Source of the DNA: Bacillota bacterium
GTDB lineage: Bacteria > Bacillota > Clostridia > Christensenellales > Aristaeellaceae
Length of the DNA stretch: 64,000 nucleotides
Direction of reading: 5' to 3'
NCBI GenBank assembly: GCA_023436585.1
Contig: JAEZIN010000033.1
Coordinates: 1-64,000, forward strand
In this document: piece after piece, positions 34,562-45,000 of the stretch
Position numbering within the stretch: position 1 is the stretch's first letter
Layout of the letters: every line of letters begins with the position of its first letter
The notes under the pieces: model-generated
Database searches by the model: none
What the model was told of the DNA's origin: nothing
Seen by the model: the letters and a program-made list of their open reading frames with translations, nothing else
Translations under genes and position numbers: made by a program

Positions 34562-35479
34562 ATGAAAAAAAGGCGCAGGCTATTTCATTGGCGCACGACG
34601 CCGGGGTATATATTCGTGGCGCCCTTCGTGATCGGTCTCGTATTCATATTCCTCCCATCGCTGGTGGAATCTTTTACGTACTCCTTCAGCCAGGTGGTCA
34701 TTGATTTCAATGAGGTGCGCAAAACGCCCGCCGGGTGGCAGAACTATTATGAGGCCATCTTTGTCAATACGGAGTTTCGGGTGCTGCTGATAAACGGCGT
34801 GCGCGGCATGCTGGTGGACAGCATACTGATCATGATTTTCAGCTTTTTCGCGGCCAACATTTTGAATCAGAAGTTCATCGGCCGGTCGTTTGCCCGCACC
34901 GTTTTTTTTCTGCCCGTGATTTTGACCACGGGCATCGTGGCCAGCATACAGGCCGCCACATCGGCCGCCAACCCGATGGCGGTGGCGTCCTCCACCACCG
35001 GGCAGTTCGCGTCGTCCGGGGGGCTGAGCACGCTGTTCAACCTCAGCAATTTCCTCTACAAGCTGAGCGTCAACAGCACGCTGTCCTCGGCCATTGTGTA
35101 TGCCGTAAACAACACCTACAGCATCGTCAATTCCTCCGGCGTGCAGATCATCATCTTCCTTTCCGCGCTTCAGGCCATCCCCTCCTCGCTGTTTGAGGCC
35201 TCCAAGGTGGAAGGCGCCACCAAGTGGGAGGAGTTCTGGAAGATCACCTTCCCCATCATCACCCCCATGATTTTCGTGAACATGATCTATACGATCATCG
35301 ATTCCTTTACCAACCCCACGTACGGCATCATGGACTACATCCGCACCCAGGCTTTCGGCTACGCGAAGATGGGCCTGGGCTCGGCGCTGTCATGGATTTA
35401 TTTTGTCATCATCCTGATTGTTCTGGGGCTTTTGACGCTGCTCTTCTCCAAGCGCATGACGTATATCGAAAACAATTAA
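34562..35479 (+). CDS. Sugar ABC transporter permease (LplB/UgpA type), pair 2
   Basis: About 305 residues, six membrane helices, EAA-type loop EASKVEGATKWEEFWKITFPI. It has a long insertion, about residues 125-195, rich in Ser/Asn/Thr (SAANPMAVASSTTGQFASSGG... NLSNFLYKLSVNST), in an extracytoplasmic loop that pair 1 lacks. The start at 34562 is preceded by AAAGGGGGA. A second pair of permeases in one unit suggests either a second importer or a channel of mixed composition. Confidence 0.88.
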   Translation: MKKRRRLFHWRTTPGYIFVAPFVIGLVFIFLPSLVESFTYSFSQVVIDFNEVRKTPAGWQNYYEAIFVNTEFRVLLINGVRGMLVDSILIMIFSFFAANILNQKFIGRSFARTVFFLPVILTTGIVASIQAATSAANPMAVASSTTGQFASSGGLSTLFNLSNFLYKLSVNSTLSSAIVYAVNNTYSIVNSSGVQIIIFLSALQAIPSSLFEASKVEGATKWEEFWKITFPIITPMIFVNMIYTIIDSFTNPTYGIMDYIRTQAFGYAKMGLGSALSWIYFVIILIVLGLLTLLFSKRMTYIENN

Positions 35480-35491
35480 GGAGGCGCGGCG

Positions 35492-36433
35492 ATGCTGATC
35501 GTAAAAAAACAGGAACAGAAGCGGCGGGGCCCGCTACATAAAAGGCTGACGATCCTGCGCTATAAATACGTCAGCCCAAGCGGGCTAGGGAAAATTTTGT
35601 GGAAGATAATGCGCGCCGTGATCATTTTCGGGCTATGCTTTATCATCCTCTATCCCTATTTTTCCAAGATCACAAGCACCTTCAAAAGCGTGCGGGACCT
35701 GTACAACATCAACATCAAATACGTTCCGCAGCACTTTACCACCGAATATGTGGGCAGAATCGTAAAGGCGATGTCCTACTTTCAGACGGCGGGGTACACG
35801 GCCCTTGTCTGCCTTTTGATCGCCTCCCTCCAGACATTTGTGTCGGCGTTTGTGGCCTACGGGTTTGCCAGGTTCAAGTTCAAGGGCAACCGCCTGCTTT
35901 TTGGCATGGTCATCCTGACGCTGATTGTGCCGCCGCAGACGGTGATGATACCGCTGTACACGAAGTTCCGCTTCTTCCTGGGGAGTATCAACCTCATCGG
36001 CACCATTGCGCCTATGTCCATCCTGTCGCTGACCTGCCTTGGCATACGCAACGGGCTGTATATTTTCATCCTCCGCCAGTTTTTCCGAAACCTGCCCCAC
36101 GAGTTGGAAGAGGCGGCGTACATCGACGGCAACAACATGTTCCAAACGTTCCTGAAGATCATCCTCCCATCCTCCATCACCATGCTGACGGTGATTTTCG
36201 TGCTCTCCTTCTGCTGGCAGTGGACGGATACCATTTTCAGCAGCATGTTCATGAGCAATATGCCGCTGATGGTGAACAAGGTAGGCGCGGTGTACGACTA
36301 CACCATCGACGTGCTGGACGCCATGCTGAAAAACTCCGCCGCCGTGTTTGCGGTGGCCCCGCTGGCCATCGTGTATATTTGTCTGCAAAACCTGTTTGTG
36401 CAGGGAATCGAACGGTCCGGTATCACCGGCTGA
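35492..36433 (+). CDS. Sugar ABC transporter permease (MalG/YtcP type), pair 2
   Basis: A 313-residue partner of the permease encoded just upstream; AAGGAGG lies 9 bases before its start. The basic N terminus (KKQEQKRRGPLHKRL) is followed by six helices and the EAA-type loop EEAAYIDGNNMFQTFLKIILPS. It completes the second transmembrane pair. No ATPase gene is nearby. Confidence 0.88.
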   Translation: MLIVKKQEQKRRGPLHKRLTILRYKYVSPSGLGKILWKIMRAVIIFGLCFIILYPYFSKITSTFKSVRDLYNINIKYVPQHFTTEYVGRIVKAMSYFQTAGYTALVCLLIASLQTFVSAFVAYGFARFKFKGNRLLFGMVILTLIVPPQTVMIPLYTKFRFFLGSINLIGTIAPMSILSLTCLGIRNGLYIFILRQFFRNLPHELEEAAYIDGNNMFQTFLKIILPSSITMLTVIFVLSFCWQWTDTIFSSMFMSNMPLMVNKVGAVYDYTIDVLDAMLKNSAAVFAVAPLAIVYICLQNLFVQGIERSGITG

Positions 36434-36451
36434 TGAAGGAGGCTGTCTTAC

Positions 36452-37705
36452 ATGGATGGGAGAATGGAAAAAGCCGCAAAGGAAATCGCCTATACCCTCA
36501 GGGAGAAAATCATCCCATTTTGGCTTGAGCGCAGCGGCGATACATTGCACGGCGGCTTTCTCACCTCCTTTGACGAGCGGGGCGAGTTCGACGGCCATGG
36601 GGACAAGTATATCGTCACGCAATGCCGCATGATCTGGGGCCTTGCCCATTTGGAAGCCTATGCCCGGGAAGAGGACAGGGAAAAGATTCGGGCGCTCAAT
36701 CGCCAGGGCTTTGAGTTTTTTATAGACAAGTTCTGGGACAGGGAGCATGGCGGCTTCGTCTGGCGCACGGCCCGGGACGGGTCCGTACTGGATGACGGAA
36801 AGGTCGTCTACGGCGAGAGCTTTGCCATATACGCCCTCAGCGAATATTTCCTGAAAACGGGGGATGCGCGGGCGCTGGAGTATGCCAAAAAGACATTTGA
36901 GCTGCTGCAGTTGTACGCCGCGGATACGCTGTACGGCGGATACTTCGAGAACCTGGAGGCTGATTGGTCATTATCCCCCGGCGGCTTTTGCGCGGGGGAC
37001 AGAAAATCGCTGGACATCCACATGCATCTGATGGAGGCGTTTACTACGCTCTATGAGGCCAGCGGCGAGGAGATCCACCGCCGCAAGCTGCAGGAAGTGA
37101 CTTCGCTGATCATGGAGCGCATGGCCGACCGGGAAAAAGGCTACGGATTCAACCAGTTCGACGCTGCCTTCCGCAAGATTCCCGCCATCAACATTAGAAG
37201 GACGTGGAACGCGGAAAGGGAAACGAACCAAACGGTGGCCACGCCTACCGACACCACCTCCTACGGGCACAATGTGGAATTGAGCTGGCTTGCGGACAAG
37301 GCGTTTTCCGTGCTGAAAACCGACGGGGGAAAGTACGCGCCGGCCCTTAAAAACTTTCTGGACCATTCGCTGAAATACGGCTATGACTATGAGTTCGGCG
37401 GCGTTTACCGCGACGGCGTCGCGGACCAGCCGGCCCTGGTGACGGACAAGGAATGGTGGCAAAATTTCGAATCCCTGGTGGGCTACCTGAACGGCTATGT
37501 AAAGTACGGCGATGAAAAGTACGGCGACGCGTTTTTGCGGACATGGGAGTTTGTGAAAACGAAGTTCATGAACATGGATGTGGGCGAGAGCAGGCAGATG
37601 CTCAGCCGCGAAGGGGAACCCATCATCGCAAGGATCGGCAACCCCTGGAAGGCCATCTACCATACGGGGCGCGCCCTGGCCGAATGCCTTGACCGGCTGA
37701 AATGA
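36452..37705 (+). CDS. AGE-family epimerase/isomerase (cellobiose/mannobiose 2-epimerase-like)
   Basis: A 417-residue alpha/alpha-barrel protein. Catalytic-site landmarks are KSLDIHMHLMEAFTTLY, SYGHNVELSWLADK and WKAIYHTGRAL, matching the three His-bearing segments of cellobiose 2-epimerases. Typical family length is about 390-420. It would interconvert glucose and mannose at the reducing end of an oligosaccharide, or isomerise a released monosaccharide. It lies directly before a GH38 mannosidase with its stop 15 bases from that start, so a mannose-containing substrate is likely. Confidence 0.83.
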   Translation: MDGRMEKAAKEIAYTLREKIIPFWLERSGDTLHGGFLTSFDERGEFDGHGDKYIVTQCRMIWGLAHLEAYAREEDREKIRALNRQGFEFFIDKFWDREHGGFVWRTARDGSVLDDGKVVYGESFAIYALSEYFLKTGDARALEYAKKTFELLQLYAADTLYGGYFENLEADWSLSPGGFCAGDRKSLDIHMHLMEAFTTLYEASGEEIHRRKLQEVTSLIMERMADREKGYGFNQFDAAFRKIPAINIRRTWNAERETNQTVATPTDTTSYGHNVELSWLADKAFSVLKTDGGKYAPALKNFLDHSLKYGYDYEFGGVYRDGVADQPALVTDKEWWQNFESLVGYLNGYVKYGDEKYGDAFLRTWEFVKTKFMNMDVGESRQMLSREGEPIIARIGNPWKAIYHTGRALAECLDRLK

Positions 37706-37719
37706 TTGCGGAGGGTACT

Positions 37720-40425
37720 ATGGAGAAGATCACCGGCTTTATCATCACGGCAGGACACCTGGACATCGAGTGGTACCAGCCCCTGCGCTCCTACCGGTTC
37801 TGGACGACCCAGGCGCTGGAGGATCTCAAGGAGGCTGCTTTACGGCCCGACTTCAAAACGTATGTGCTGGACGGCCAGGTATTTCCCCTGGAGGAGTATC
37901 TGGAGGTCGTGCCGGAGGATACGGAGGAGTTCAAGCGGTATATTGCCCAGGGGAAGCTGGCCGTGGGGCCTTTTTATACGCAGTTTGACGAATGGCTCCC
38001 CAGCGCGGAGAACATGATCCGCAACTGCCTCTACGGCAAGCGAAAGGCCATGGCCTACGGCGGGTACATGCGGGCCGGCTACCTGCCCGACAACTTCGGC
38101 CATCCGCGCCAGATACCGCAAATACTGAATAACTTTGGCATTGACAGCCTTTTGTTTGAGCGCGGCATGCCAGAGGTGCCGGGCGGCCACCCTGACGAGT
38201 TTATGTACAGGGGAATCGACGGCTCCAAAGTGCTGGTCAGCTTTTTCAGGGAAGGGTATTCCGGCGCGTTTGACATATTCCGAAAGCAGGTCGACCCCAA
38301 GCAGCCAAGGGATGTGCCGTATTACGCCGATTACATCTCCTTTGAGTACCACAGGGCTATCGCCAGGCATGACGACCCCGCAACCACGGCGCGCAACATG
38401 ATCGACAACGTGCACAGGATCAAGGACCGCTACCCCTCCCGCATCATCCCGCTGATCGCGGGGGCCGACCACCTTCCGCCGCAAATCAATGTGGGCGATT
38501 CCGTGCGGGCGGCCAATGAAATGCAGGATGAGATCGAGTTTGTCATGGGCTCGGCGGAGGATTACGTAAGCGCTGTGTATCAAAACCTGCACGCGCCCAA
38601 GGAATACGATATGGAGCTGATCGGCTCCCGCTACCACTATGTGCTGCTGGGCGCGCTGTCCACCAGGACGTATTTGAAGCGTCAAAATTTCGCCTGCGAA
38701 GCGCTTCTGGAGCGCTACGCGGAACCCCTGGAGGCATTGGCGGAGCTTAACGGTTATAGGCCCAAGCCGCGGCTGATGGACGAAGCCTGGCGGTACATGA
38801 TGATCAACAGCGCCCACGACTCTATCCACGGCTCCAGCGTGGACGAGGTGCACGTGGAGATGGAGGCCCGCTACGCGGGCACGCGGCAGATTGCCGCCGG
38901 CGTCATACACGACGCGCTGTCGCATCTGAGCGGCAGGATGGACCGCTGGTGGAAAAACCGGGAGAACGGCGAGCGCGGCACATTGGTATACGCGCCCGGC
39001 TCCGCGGCATTTCCACAGCCCTGTGAAGTGTGGCTGGCAATCGGCGACAGGAATGTCGTTATGACCGGGCCGGATGGGAAGACGCTGCCCACCCAGGTAC
39101 TGCCGCGGGATATCGTGGAAACAAACGGCATCGGCAAGCCCCGCAACGACGAATACCCGAATCCCGTCTTCCGCAAGGTGCTGTTTATGGACCGCCTTAC
39201 GGCAGGCGCGGCCGCTTCCTACGCCACGCGGGAGGGAGTTGATTCCTTTGAGCGCCTTCTGGCGGGCGGCAGCTTTATGGAAAACGAATACCTGCGGGTG
39301 GAGGCCGACGGCGCGCTGATCAATATCATGGACAAGGTCAGCGGCCATACGTTCTACAACCTGAATCTTCTGGAGGAGGACGCCGACGCCGGCGACGCGT
39401 GGGATTATTCCCCGCCGTGGATCGCGGGGGAGAGCGTGAAATCATCCGGCTTTTCCTGCCGGCTTTTGGAATGCGGCCCGGTGCGCGCTATGCTTGAGCT
39501 GCGTGGGAATATGAACGTGCCCGCCCGGTTGATAGGCGACATCCGCTCCCCCGAGCGCGTGGATATGCCCATCCGTTTTCAGATTTCCATCTACCGGGGC
39601 ATCCGCCGGGTGGATGTGAAGCTGACCATCGACAACACAGCCCGCGACCACCGCCTGCGGCTTTTTATCCCGCTCCGCCTGAAAACCGAAACGATCCTCT
39701 CCCAGGGGCATCTGGCGGTGATCAGGCGCTCCACAGAGCGCTACAAAGCCACCGAGCGCTGGAGCCAGCCGCCTACGCTGCTCTTCCCCTGCAGGGAATG
39801 GGTGGCCGCTGACGATGGAAGCGTGGGCCTGGCCACGGCCCTGAAGGGCATGTACGATTACGAGTCCACCGTGAACCCTCTGACCAATGAGCCCGAGCTT
39901 CGCATTACGCTTTTGCGGGGCATCGGCATGATGGGCAGGCTCAATACGCTGCAGCGCAGCGGCCCGGCTTCCGATGCCAACGACACGCCCGGCGCGCAGT
40001 GCCGCGGTATACAGGAGATGGAATGGTCCTACGCGCCATACAGCGTATCGCAAGGAGATGTGGCGCCGTTCCTGCCGGAAGTGGAAAGCTTCCTGTACCC
40101 GCCCGTTACCCACGCGGTGCGCCCGGAGGTGGAGCCCGCAGGGAAACTCAACGCTATCGGCCCCGCGTTTTCATGGCAGGAACCGAATATTCGCTTTTCG
40201 GCGTTCAAGAAATGCCTGGATGGCGAAGGGTACATCCTGCGGTTCTTTGAAAACCAAGGTAAGCCCATTGCCGCCAGAATAGGCATCGGCTCCTTTGGCA
40301 AGGCCTGGCTCTCCAACATGGATGAACAGACCTTGGAGGAGCTGCCTGTCCAGGATGGGTTCGTGCAGGTGGATGTAGGCGCGTACAAGGCCGTTACGCT
40401 GAAGCTTGCCACGGCTGAATCATAA
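37720..40425 (+). CDS. Glycoside hydrolase family 38 alpha-mannosidase
   Basis: About 901 residues. GH38 landmarks: His13 and Asp15 in GHLDIEWYQPL, the nucleophile Asp124 in LPDNFGH, and SAHDSIHG with His366/Asp367. The first motif lies unusually close to the N terminus. No signal peptide is seen. Start at 37720 is preceded by GCGGAGGG; an ATG 18 bases upstream overlaps the previous stop. The C-terminal beta domain (from about 500) is full length. It differs strongly from the 9676 enzyme, so the two probably take different linkages or glycan positions. Confidence 0.9.
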   Translation: MEKITGFIITAGHLDIEWYQPLRSYRFWTTQALEDLKEAALRPDFKTYVLDGQVFPLEEYLEVVPEDTEEFKRYIAQGKLAVGPFYTQFDEWLPSAENMIRNCLYGKRKAMAYGGYMRAGYLPDNFGHPRQIPQILNNFGIDSLLFERGMPEVPGGHPDEFMYRGIDGSKVLVSFFREGYSGAFDIFRKQVDPKQPRDVPYYADYISFEYHRAIARHDDPATTARNMIDNVHRIKDRYPSRIIPLIAGADHLPPQINVGDSVRAANEMQDEIEFVMGSAEDYVSAVYQNLHAPKEYDMELIGSRYHYVLLGALSTRTYLKRQNFACEALLERYAEPLEALAELNGYRPKPRLMDEAWRYMMINSAHDSIHGSSVDEVHVEMEARYAGTRQIAAGVIHDALSHLSGRMDRWWKNRENGERGTLVYAPGSAAFPQPCEVWLAIGDRNVVMTGPDGKTLPTQVLPRDIVETNGIGKPRNDEYPNPVFRKVLFMDRLTAGAAASYATREGVDSFERLLAGGSFMENEYLRVEADGALINIMDKVSGHTFYNLNLLEEDADAGDAWDYSPPWIAGESVKSSGFSCRLLECGPVRAMLELRGNMNVPARLIGDIRSPERVDMPIRFQISIYRGIRRVDVKLTIDNTARDHRLRLFIPLRLKTETILSQGHLAVIRRSTERYKATERWSQPPTLLFPCREWVAADDGSVGLATALKGMYDYESTVNPLTNEPELRITLLRGIGMMGRLNTLQRSGPASDANDTPGAQCRGIQEMEWSYAPYSVSQGDVAPFLPEVESFLYPPVTHAVRPEVEPAGKLNAIGPAFSWQEPNIRFSAFKKCLDGEGYILRFFENQGKPIAARIGIGSFGKAWLSNMDEQTLEELPVQDGFVQVDVGAYKAVTLKLATAES

Positions 40426-40445
40426 CAGACCGGAGGAAGTATGCA

Positions 40446-42014
40446 ATGAAATCCCCAAAACGCCTGGCGGCGGCGCTGTCTGCAGCAGCTTTGCTATGCT
40501 GTACCGTCAGTTTAGGCACATTCCCGGCCGCCGCAGAACAAGCATCCCCCCAAAACAATGTGGAGGCAACCGCTATGACGGAAATTGCGGAGAACACCGA
40601 CATCACCTTCCGCCTGATGGAAGCGGTTCGCAAAGCGGAAGCAGGCAGCACGATTGAAATCCCCGCCGGGGAATACCTGATTTCAGCATCCGTCAAGCTG
40701 CGCAGCGGCATAACCATAAAGGGTGCCGGAAAGGACAAGACCATCCTCACCATTGCCAAGGATGGTCTTCAAGCCGTGTTCAAGGCCGATGAAAAGCAGG
40801 ATATCACCCTGCGCGATTTTGCGGTGAACGGGGCGAACACCGTGATCAAGCACGTGTTCATCGCGGAGAACTGCACCCGCGTCACCGTCGATTCCCTTCA
40901 TATTTACGATCTGGACGGGATGACTACGCCCATCGCCATCTATTTCGTCGGCACCACGGACAGTATCATCAAAAACTGCGAATTTTCCAATATCTCCGTC
41001 CGCAGCGAATGGGGCTGCGCGGTGCGCCTGGCCCACGGCAGCGCCCGCAATGTGGTGGACAACAACATCATCCGCGATACGGGGCGCGGCGGCATCCTGT
41101 GCAACAACAACAGCACCCACTTGACCATCACCAACAATACGATCACCGGCTCGGGCAAAACCTCCGAGGGCCTGAGCATCGAGCTGTGGGGCGACTGCGG
41201 TTATTCCGTGGTGGAAGACAACAGCGTGGACCACTGGCTGAGCCTGGACAACGCGCCTTATACCGCCATCCGGCGAAACACCGTCAGCGACAAGACGGGC
41301 ACGGTGAAGTTCCTGGGGCTGGAGACGGTGGGCTCCAACAATGTGGTCCTTACCGACAACACGGTGGATCACGGCCAGTACATCGGCATTTCGGCCTCCA
41401 ACTCTGACCCGAAGGAATACGCCTACTGGGGCAACACAAAGGTGTACGGCTGCCAGCAGTGGGGGGCCCAGTTCCAGGGCGAGGAAGGATTTGTACGGTA
41501 CCAGTATTTTTACAACCTGCAAATCAGCGGCACGTATAAAGACAAGGCCCCCATCTATCCCCGTGACGCCGGCCACGGTTTCCGTTTCAATGACAGCTGC
41601 GAGTATTTCGTTTTCGAAGGCGGCAATATCTTCGACAACGACGGCGATGGCATCCAAAAGCTGGGCCATGTGAAGGAAGTATACTTCCTGGATACGGAGT
41701 TTTCGGGCAACCGGGGCTCCAAGGACGGCGTGCCGGCGAGCATGCAAATCACAGCGGATAAGCTGCCCCAGGTATCGTTTGCCTGCCCCGCCACGGTGAA
41801 AGTTGGCGAGCCTGTTCCATTCACCGGCGTCTCCATCGGCAATGATGCCACCATCAAGCACGTGCTTTGGGACTTTGGCGCGGGCATTCCCAGTGATGTA
41901 ATTGATCCGACCTGTGTGTATGAAAAGCCCGGCACCTATACCGTGACGCTGATTGTTTGGAATGAGCAGGGCCTGGGCGGCCGGGCGGCACGTACCATCA
42001 CTGTTACGGAATAA
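40446..42014 (+). CDS. Secreted parallel beta-helix protein with PKD domain
   Basis: A 522-residue protein with a signal peptide (about 1-30, ending AAA). Residues 45-430 form a right-handed beta-helix with many Asn-rich turns (NNNSTHLTITNNTITGSG; NNVVLTDNTVDHGQYIGIS) starting with a pectate-lyase-type GEYLISASVKLRSGITIKGAG. The last 80 residues are a PKD-like domain (VGEPVPFTG..., WDFGAG..., PGTYTVTLIVWNEQG). It is the only clearly secreted enzyme-like protein of the unit and may act outside on the polymer, as a lyase, epimerase or hydrolase. Catalytic residues cannot be named. Confidence 0.78.
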   Translation: MKSPKRLAAALSAAALLCCTVSLGTFPAAAEQASPQNNVEATAMTEIAENTDITFRLMEAVRKAEAGSTIEIPAGEYLISASVKLRSGITIKGAGKDKTILTIAKDGLQAVFKADEKQDITLRDFAVNGANTVIKHVFIAENCTRVTVDSLHIYDLDGMTTPIAIYFVGTTDSIIKNCEFSNISVRSEWGCAVRLAHGSARNVVDNNIIRDTGRGGILCNNNSTHLTITNNTITGSGKTSEGLSIELWGDCGYSVVEDNSVDHWLSLDNAPYTAIRRNTVSDKTGTVKFLGLETVGSNNVVLTDNTVDHGQYIGISASNSDPKEYAYWGNTKVYGCQQWGAQFQGEEGFVRYQYFYNLQISGTYKDKAPIYPRDAGHGFRFNDSCEYFVFEGGNIFDNDGDGIQKLGHVKEVYFLDTEFSGNRGSKDGVPASMQITADKLPQVSFACPATVKVGEPVPFTGVSIGNDATIKHVLWDFGAGIPSDVIDPTCVYEKPGTYTVTLIVWNEQGLGGRAARTITVTE

Positions 42015-42041
42015 AGATAAAAGCGCGCAAAGGAGAGCCGC

Positions 42042-45000
42042 ATGCTGTACCGTTTTGATGAAAAGGTCTGCCTGAACGGCTGGTGGGATATCCGGCCCGA
42101 ATATGAGGAGAATCATGACGAAAGCGCTGTGCCGGGAGATGGGTTTGAGGTAGGCGCGTACCTTGTGCCCTCCTTTTACAACCGCCCGTGGGACGCGGTG
42201 AAATTCCCCGGCGAAACATACTACCACCCCGTGGATGAAAAATCGGGGCTCGTCAGCGATGAAAAGGCCGATGTGCTCTATGAAGCTTACGGGTACCCCG
42301 CCAGTTGGTCCGCCGCTCGTGCCGTATGGATCAGACGCACGTTTACTGTTTTGAAGCGGCCCCGGGAGCGGTATTTCATTGTTGCCGAGGCGGTCGGCCC
42401 CCGGGCCACGCTGTTTATCAACGGGCAGTATGTTTCCGTTTTCCGCGACTACACGCTCCCCTTTGAAACCGACATCACCGATTATGTGGTGGATGGGGAA
42501 AACCAATTGGCGCTGCTTTTGTCCGATTACGATTATGAGGATGAAAAGCGCCGGTGGACGCTGTGGCCCTCCGGCGGATGGACGCCCTACAGCATGCGCG
42601 GCTTGTGGCAGGATATTTATCTTGTCAAAAAGCCTGACGTGTACATCGACGATATCACCATCGTCACCTCTGTGCGTAAAAAAACAATTGCCGTCAGCTA
42701 TAAGGTCGTCAACAAGTCCGGCGCGCCGTTTTATGGGCAGATCGCGCTGTCCGCAGCGCCTTATCCCACGGTCGATAGGGAACTGCAGGGCGAAATAGAA
42801 GATGTTTGCGTGGCGGCGGGGGCTCAAGCGGAATTCCGTCTGGAAAAAGCCTGGGCGGAACCCAAGCTGTGGGATAACTATGCGCCAAACCTGTACATGC
42901 TGACCTCCGTTTTGAGCAAGGATGGGCAGACGGCGGATACCGTGCACGAGCGCTTCGGGTTTCGGGAGGTGTGGATCGACGGCATCCATGTGATGCTCAA
43001 CGGCCATCCCATCCACCTGTTCGCCGATTGGGGGCACAAGACATCGCCCTACCAGTACACAGAGGGCTGGATTCGCAAATGGTTCGGCATGATCCGGGAT
43101 TACAACCTCAACCATTCCCGCCTGCATACCAACCCGCACCCGCCCCTGATCCTGGACATCGCCGATGAGGAAGGGATCATGATCACCTGCGAAACGGCCA
43201 TGCATGGCTCCGCCTGCGAACAGGGGGCGGGGGCGGAGGTGTATTGGGAGCGCGCCTACGGCCACGTGGCGCGGCTTATACAACGCGACAAAAACCACCC
43301 CAGCGTGCTTTTGTGGAGCTGTGAAAACGAAATGCGCTGGAACACGCCCACGCAAAGCTCCAAGGAGCTCATGCGCAAGCACCTGCCGGAGATTCGGGCG
43401 CTGTTCAAGCGCTTGGATCCCACCAGGCCCGCGTACCACGAGGGCGATACCACATGCTTTAACGAAAAGGAACAGGACATTTTAAGCCGCCATTACGGGC
43501 GCGAATGCACCGGCATGAGCTGGTGGGATAAAAAGCAGCCGCTCCACAGCGGGGAGCTTGGCCTGTACCACCTGGCCGGGCCCAACAACACCCTGCAGTT
43601 CGGCGGGGACAAGGTCTGGGAACGCCAGGACTACATCAACCATTACGCGCTGGAAGAGACGGCCAAGGTATGCCTGGATGCCCGCGTCAACGAGGTCACG
43701 GCGCTGGGCCCCTGGAATTTCAGCTGCCTTGTGAACCGGCGCGAGCACGGGTACATGGAATTTTCGTATGATGATTACACCGTGCCCGGCATGAAGCCGC
43801 TCAAAGCCAACGCCAATTCCAGCGAATTCCGCTTCTGGGAAAAGGAAGGCAAGGGCTATGACCAGGCGCCCATGACCGAGGATATCCCCTTCATTTTCCG
43901 CCCCTTCGCGGCCATCGATGTAAGCTACCGCACAAGCTTCTACGCCGATAAGCCCATCGTAAAGACAATCACCTTCGTCAACGATACCGCCGCCGGTGTT
44001 ATAGCCGTGGCGGAAGCCTACATCCGCTGGGAAGGCGGCGTACACACGGTGAGCGGCCAGGTGGATGTGGCGCGGGGCTATACGCAGACGCTTACGTTTG
44101 ACTTAAGCCACCCCTACCCCAATGGAAAGTGCGTCTTGGGCGTGCGTGTCGTTGCGGATGGCCGGGTGATCGATTCCTGGGAGAGGGACATCTTCCTTTC
44201 CTCCGCCACAAAAACCTTGTACATGGGCCGCATCGCTGTGCTGGGGGACGGTTCCGCTGATAAGCTTCTTCAGTTGTCTGGTGTCATGTATGACCGCGTG
44301 GATTGCGTGCCGGAATCTGGCTCCTTTGAACTGCTGCTCATCGAGCGCGGCTACGTCCGCCCCGGCATGACAATCAACAACGACATCAAGGCATTCTGCT
44401 CAGCCGGCGGCCGCGTGATATTGCTGGAGCAGCATGATTCGCCCTTCCCTGGCATTGAGATCACGGAAAAATCACTGCTCACCTCCTTCAAACGCATGGA
44501 AAGCCCGATGCTTTCCGGCATCGACGAAAGCGAGCTTACGTACTGGGGCGACTCACCCTACTCCCTGCAATCCGGCGACGCGTATGTGGCAGACAGGCTG
44601 TATATGAAGGACGACGGAACGCGCATGCTGCCCGTGGTGGACTCCGGCGAGGGCAACTTTGGCGACGGCGATCTGGAGAGGGTGGCCCTGCTGGAAATAA
44701 GCGAGGGCAGGGGGGCCGTCATCGCCTGCCAGCTGAACATTACCGCCCGGTTTGAAAAGGTGCCGGCGGCGGTGAAGCTGTTTGTGAACATGATTGATTA
44801 CGCCGCTTCGTACAGCGCGCCTGGCCAAAGCGAACCCATCGACATACTTGCCGATGATCCCCATCTTTCTGATAAGCTTGACAAGGTATATCACGGCGCG
44901 TCGGCGGTGGCGGCGGAGCTGACACCGGAGACGGCGGAGAGGATTGCGGCGGCCACCGGTATGGAGCTGAAGCTTGTTTTGGAGCCGGAGGGCACCTACA

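Noticed and set aside
40683..43439. A 918-codon open frame on the minus strand opposite the beta-helix and GH2 genes
   Set aside because: It is antisense to two well-supported genes, has a low-complexity His/Val/Arg-rich product of no known family, and reflects high GC with few stops in that frame.
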